DNA of 64,000 bases from Caldicellulosiruptor morganii (GTDB lineage: Bacteria; Bacillota; Thermoanaerobacteria; Caldicellulosiruptorales; Caldicellulosiruptoraceae), in NCBI RefSeq assembly GCF_026810225.1, contig NZ_CP113865.1:597001-661000 (forward strand), read 5' to 3'. Under the pieces are notes generated by a model. It was given only the letters and a program-made list of their open reading frames with translations, searched no databases and was not told the DNA's origin. The position numbers and the translations under genes are program-made. This document shows, in pieces, positions 62,765 through 64,000 of this stretch (position 1 is the first letter of the stretch; each line of letters starts with the position of its first letter).

Positions 62765-63202
62765 ATGCCAACAATAAACCAGCTTGTAAGATATGGGCGT
62801 GAAAAGAAGATTGATAAGTCAAAAGCACCAGCGCTCCAGAAAGGTTTTAATTCACTTAAAAAGAAGTACTATGATATAAGCTGTCCACAGAGAAGAGGTG
62901 TTTGTACAGTTGTAAAAACTGTTACACCAAAGAAGCCAAACTCTGCTTTAAGAAAGGTTGCCAGAGTAAGGCTTACAAATGGTATTGAAGTGACAGCATA
63001 CATTCCTGGTATTGGTCACAACCTGCAGGAACACTCTGTTGTTCTTGTAAGAGGTGGAAGAGTCAAGGACCTGCCGGGTGTAAGGTACCATATTGTAAGA
63101 GGAACTCTTGACTGTGCTGGTGTTGCTAACAGAAGACAGGGCCGTTCCAAATATGGAGCAAAAAGACCAAAGCAGCAGGCAGCTGGCGCGGCAAAGAAAT
63201 AA
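62765..63202 (+). CDS. rpsL: 30S ribosomal protein S12
   Basis: A 145-residue S12. [15 protein letters not shown] at the start, [17 protein letters not shown] and [16 protein letters not shown] carry the lysines and proline known to affect streptomycin sensitivity, all wild type. C-terminal [10 protein letters not shown] with a short Ala/Gln/Lys tail. AAGGAGG at 62750-62756 precedes ATG 62765. Part of the str operon. Confidence 0.99.
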   Translation: MPTINQLVRYGREKKIDKSKAPALQKGFNSLKKKYYDISCPQRRGVCTVVKTVTPKKPNSALRKVARVRLTNGIEVTAYIPGIGHNLQEHSVVLVRGGRVKDLPGVRYHIVRGTLDCAGVANRRQGRSKYGAKRPKQQAAGAAKK

Positions 63203-63281
63203 TGAATATGACAGGGTAGCGTAGAGCAGGATACAAGCTTTAAAAAAGATGATTGTAGTTTTTAAAAAGGAGGGGTAGAGT

Positions 63282-63755
63282 TTGCCAAGAAAAGGACCAG
63301 CAAAGAAAAGAGAAATATTGCCAGATCCAGTCTATAATGACAGAGTGGTGGCAAAGCTTATAAACAAGGTAATGAAAGATGGAAAAAAATCTATTGCACA
63401 GAAGATAGTATATGGTGCATTTGATATAGTTAGAGAAAAAACCGGTAAAGATCCGCTTGAGGTGCTGGAACAGGCACTTAATAATGTTATGCCAGTACTT
63501 GAGGTAAGGCCAAGAAGAGTTGGTGGTGCAACATATCAGATTCCGATTGAAGTATCACCTGACAGAAGACTTTCGCTTGGTGTTAGATGGCTTGTTGAAT
63601 ATGCAAGGGAAAGAAAAGACAAAAGAACAATGAGGGAAAAGCTTGCTGCAGAGATTATGGATGCAGCAAACAATACAGGCGGTGCAGTCAAGAAGAAAGA
63701 AGATACACATAGAATGGCAGAGGCAAATAGAGCATTTGCACATTATAGATGGTAA
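63282..63755 (+). CDS. rpsG: 30S ribosomal protein S7
   Basis: A 157-residue S7: [21 protein letters not shown], then [16 protein letters not shown]-like ([21 protein letters not shown]) and the C-terminal [20 protein letters not shown]. It nucleates assembly of the 30S head. TTG start with AAAGGAGGGG about 10 bp upstream. It lies 79 bp after rpsL. Confidence 0.99.
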   Translation: MPRKGPAKKREILPDPVYNDRVVAKLINKVMKDGKKSIAQKIVYGAFDIVREKTGKDPLEVLEQALNNVMPVLEVRPRRVGGATYQIPIEVSPDRRLSLGVRWLVEYARERKDKRTMREKLAAEIMDAANNTGGAVKKKEDTHRMAEANRAFAHYRW

Positions 63756-63787
63756 TATTACTTTTTTGACAAGGAGGACAGAAGAAA

Positions 63788-64000
63788 TTGCCCAGGCAGT
63801 TTCCGCTTGAAAAAACAAGAAATATAGGTATTATGGCTCATATAGATGCAGGGAAAACTACAACAACAGAGAGAATTCTTTTCTATACCGGTAAGGTTCA
63901 TAAACTGGGAGAAGTCCATGAAGGTACAGCTACCATGGACTGGATGGAACAGGAACAGGAAAGAGGTATTACAATAACCTCGGCTGCTACAACCTGTGAG
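63788..64000 (+). CDS. fusA: Elongation factor G (3' end beyond the window)
   Basis: First 71 codons of EF-G, the translocase GTPase. P-loop [20 protein letters not shown] (about residues 11-30), the switch I region [32 protein letters not shown] start at 63788 with AAGGAGG at 63771-63777. The frame is open at the window end. Last visible gene of the str operon. Confidence 0.98.
   Translation, partial: MPRQFPLEKTRNIGIMAHIDAGKTTTTERILFYTGKVHKLGEVHEGTATMDWMEQEQERGITITSAATTCE

Noticed and set aside
62313-62828. 171-codon minus-strand frame over the L7Ae gene and rpsL start
   Set aside because: Antisense to two certain ribosomal genes and their promoter; no start signal.

Overview
The window is AT-rich DNA from a thermophilic Gram-positive (Firmicutes) bacterium. 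The gene order and protein style fit Caldicellulosiruptor or a close relative: DUF512-der-plsY, hppA next to gatCAB, a dcw cluster with sbp/DUF881 before ftsZ, and abundant TnpB-type elements. This assignment is inference from gene content, since no database search was possible. Every protein gene is on the + strand; only one tRNA-Pro is on the - strand. TTG and GTG starts are common (der, hppA, murD, rpoB, rpsG, fusA and others).

Layout. 1-2.5 kb: the end of mltG, then trmR and a U32 peptidase of the TrhP type (tRNA U34 hydroxylation/methylation), then tRNA-Pro on the - strand. 2.7-8.1 kb: DUF402, a pterin-dependent methyltransferase, DUF512, der, plsY, a SAM methyltransferase and the 3' half of a dead cold-shock gene. 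8.2-12 kb: hslO, five tRNAs (Val, Asp, Phe, Gly, Cys) with their own promoter and terminator, and hppA, predicted to be a K+-independent proton pump. 12.1-18.3 kb is the accessory island. It holds a small unknown gene split by a 1.36-kb TnpB-only element, an AT-rich ABC transporter pair, and a toxin-antitoxin locus with two tandem antitoxin-like genes and a zeta toxin broken by one in-frame stop. It ends in about 670 bp of non-coding, possibly decayed DNA. 18.3-25.8 kb: gatCAB, a lone nucleotidyltransferase, an M16 peptidase pair, lgt and a 59-residue Spo0E-like gene. 25.9-40.5 kb: the division and cell-wall cluster mraZ-rsmH-ftsL-pbp-murE-murF-mraY-murD-ftsW-murG-ftsQ-DUF881-sbp-ftsZ, headed by a triple MraZ operator. 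40.7-46.7 kb: acyl-CoA ligase, lysA, M50 protease, trpS, scpA and scpB. 46.9-53.6 kb: an HD-GYP sensor remnant, an AlbA_2 protein, a TPR-HTH protein, a second TnpB-like element inserted ahead of thrS, and thrS. 53.8-64 kb: cheB, then rpoB-rpoC and the str operon rpl7Ae-rpsL-rpsG-fusA (fusA runs off the end).

Most of the window is core housekeeping: peptidoglycan precursor synthesis and division, tRNA charging and modification, transcription and translation. The novelty is concentrated in two places. One is the 12-18 kb island. The other is the 49.9-51.6 kb element, whose zinc-finger-less TnpB-like ORF runs into a strongly structured, omega-RNA-like 3' region. Several genes are visibly broken: the csp remnant, the split 108-residue gene, the zeta toxin and the HD-GYP sensor.
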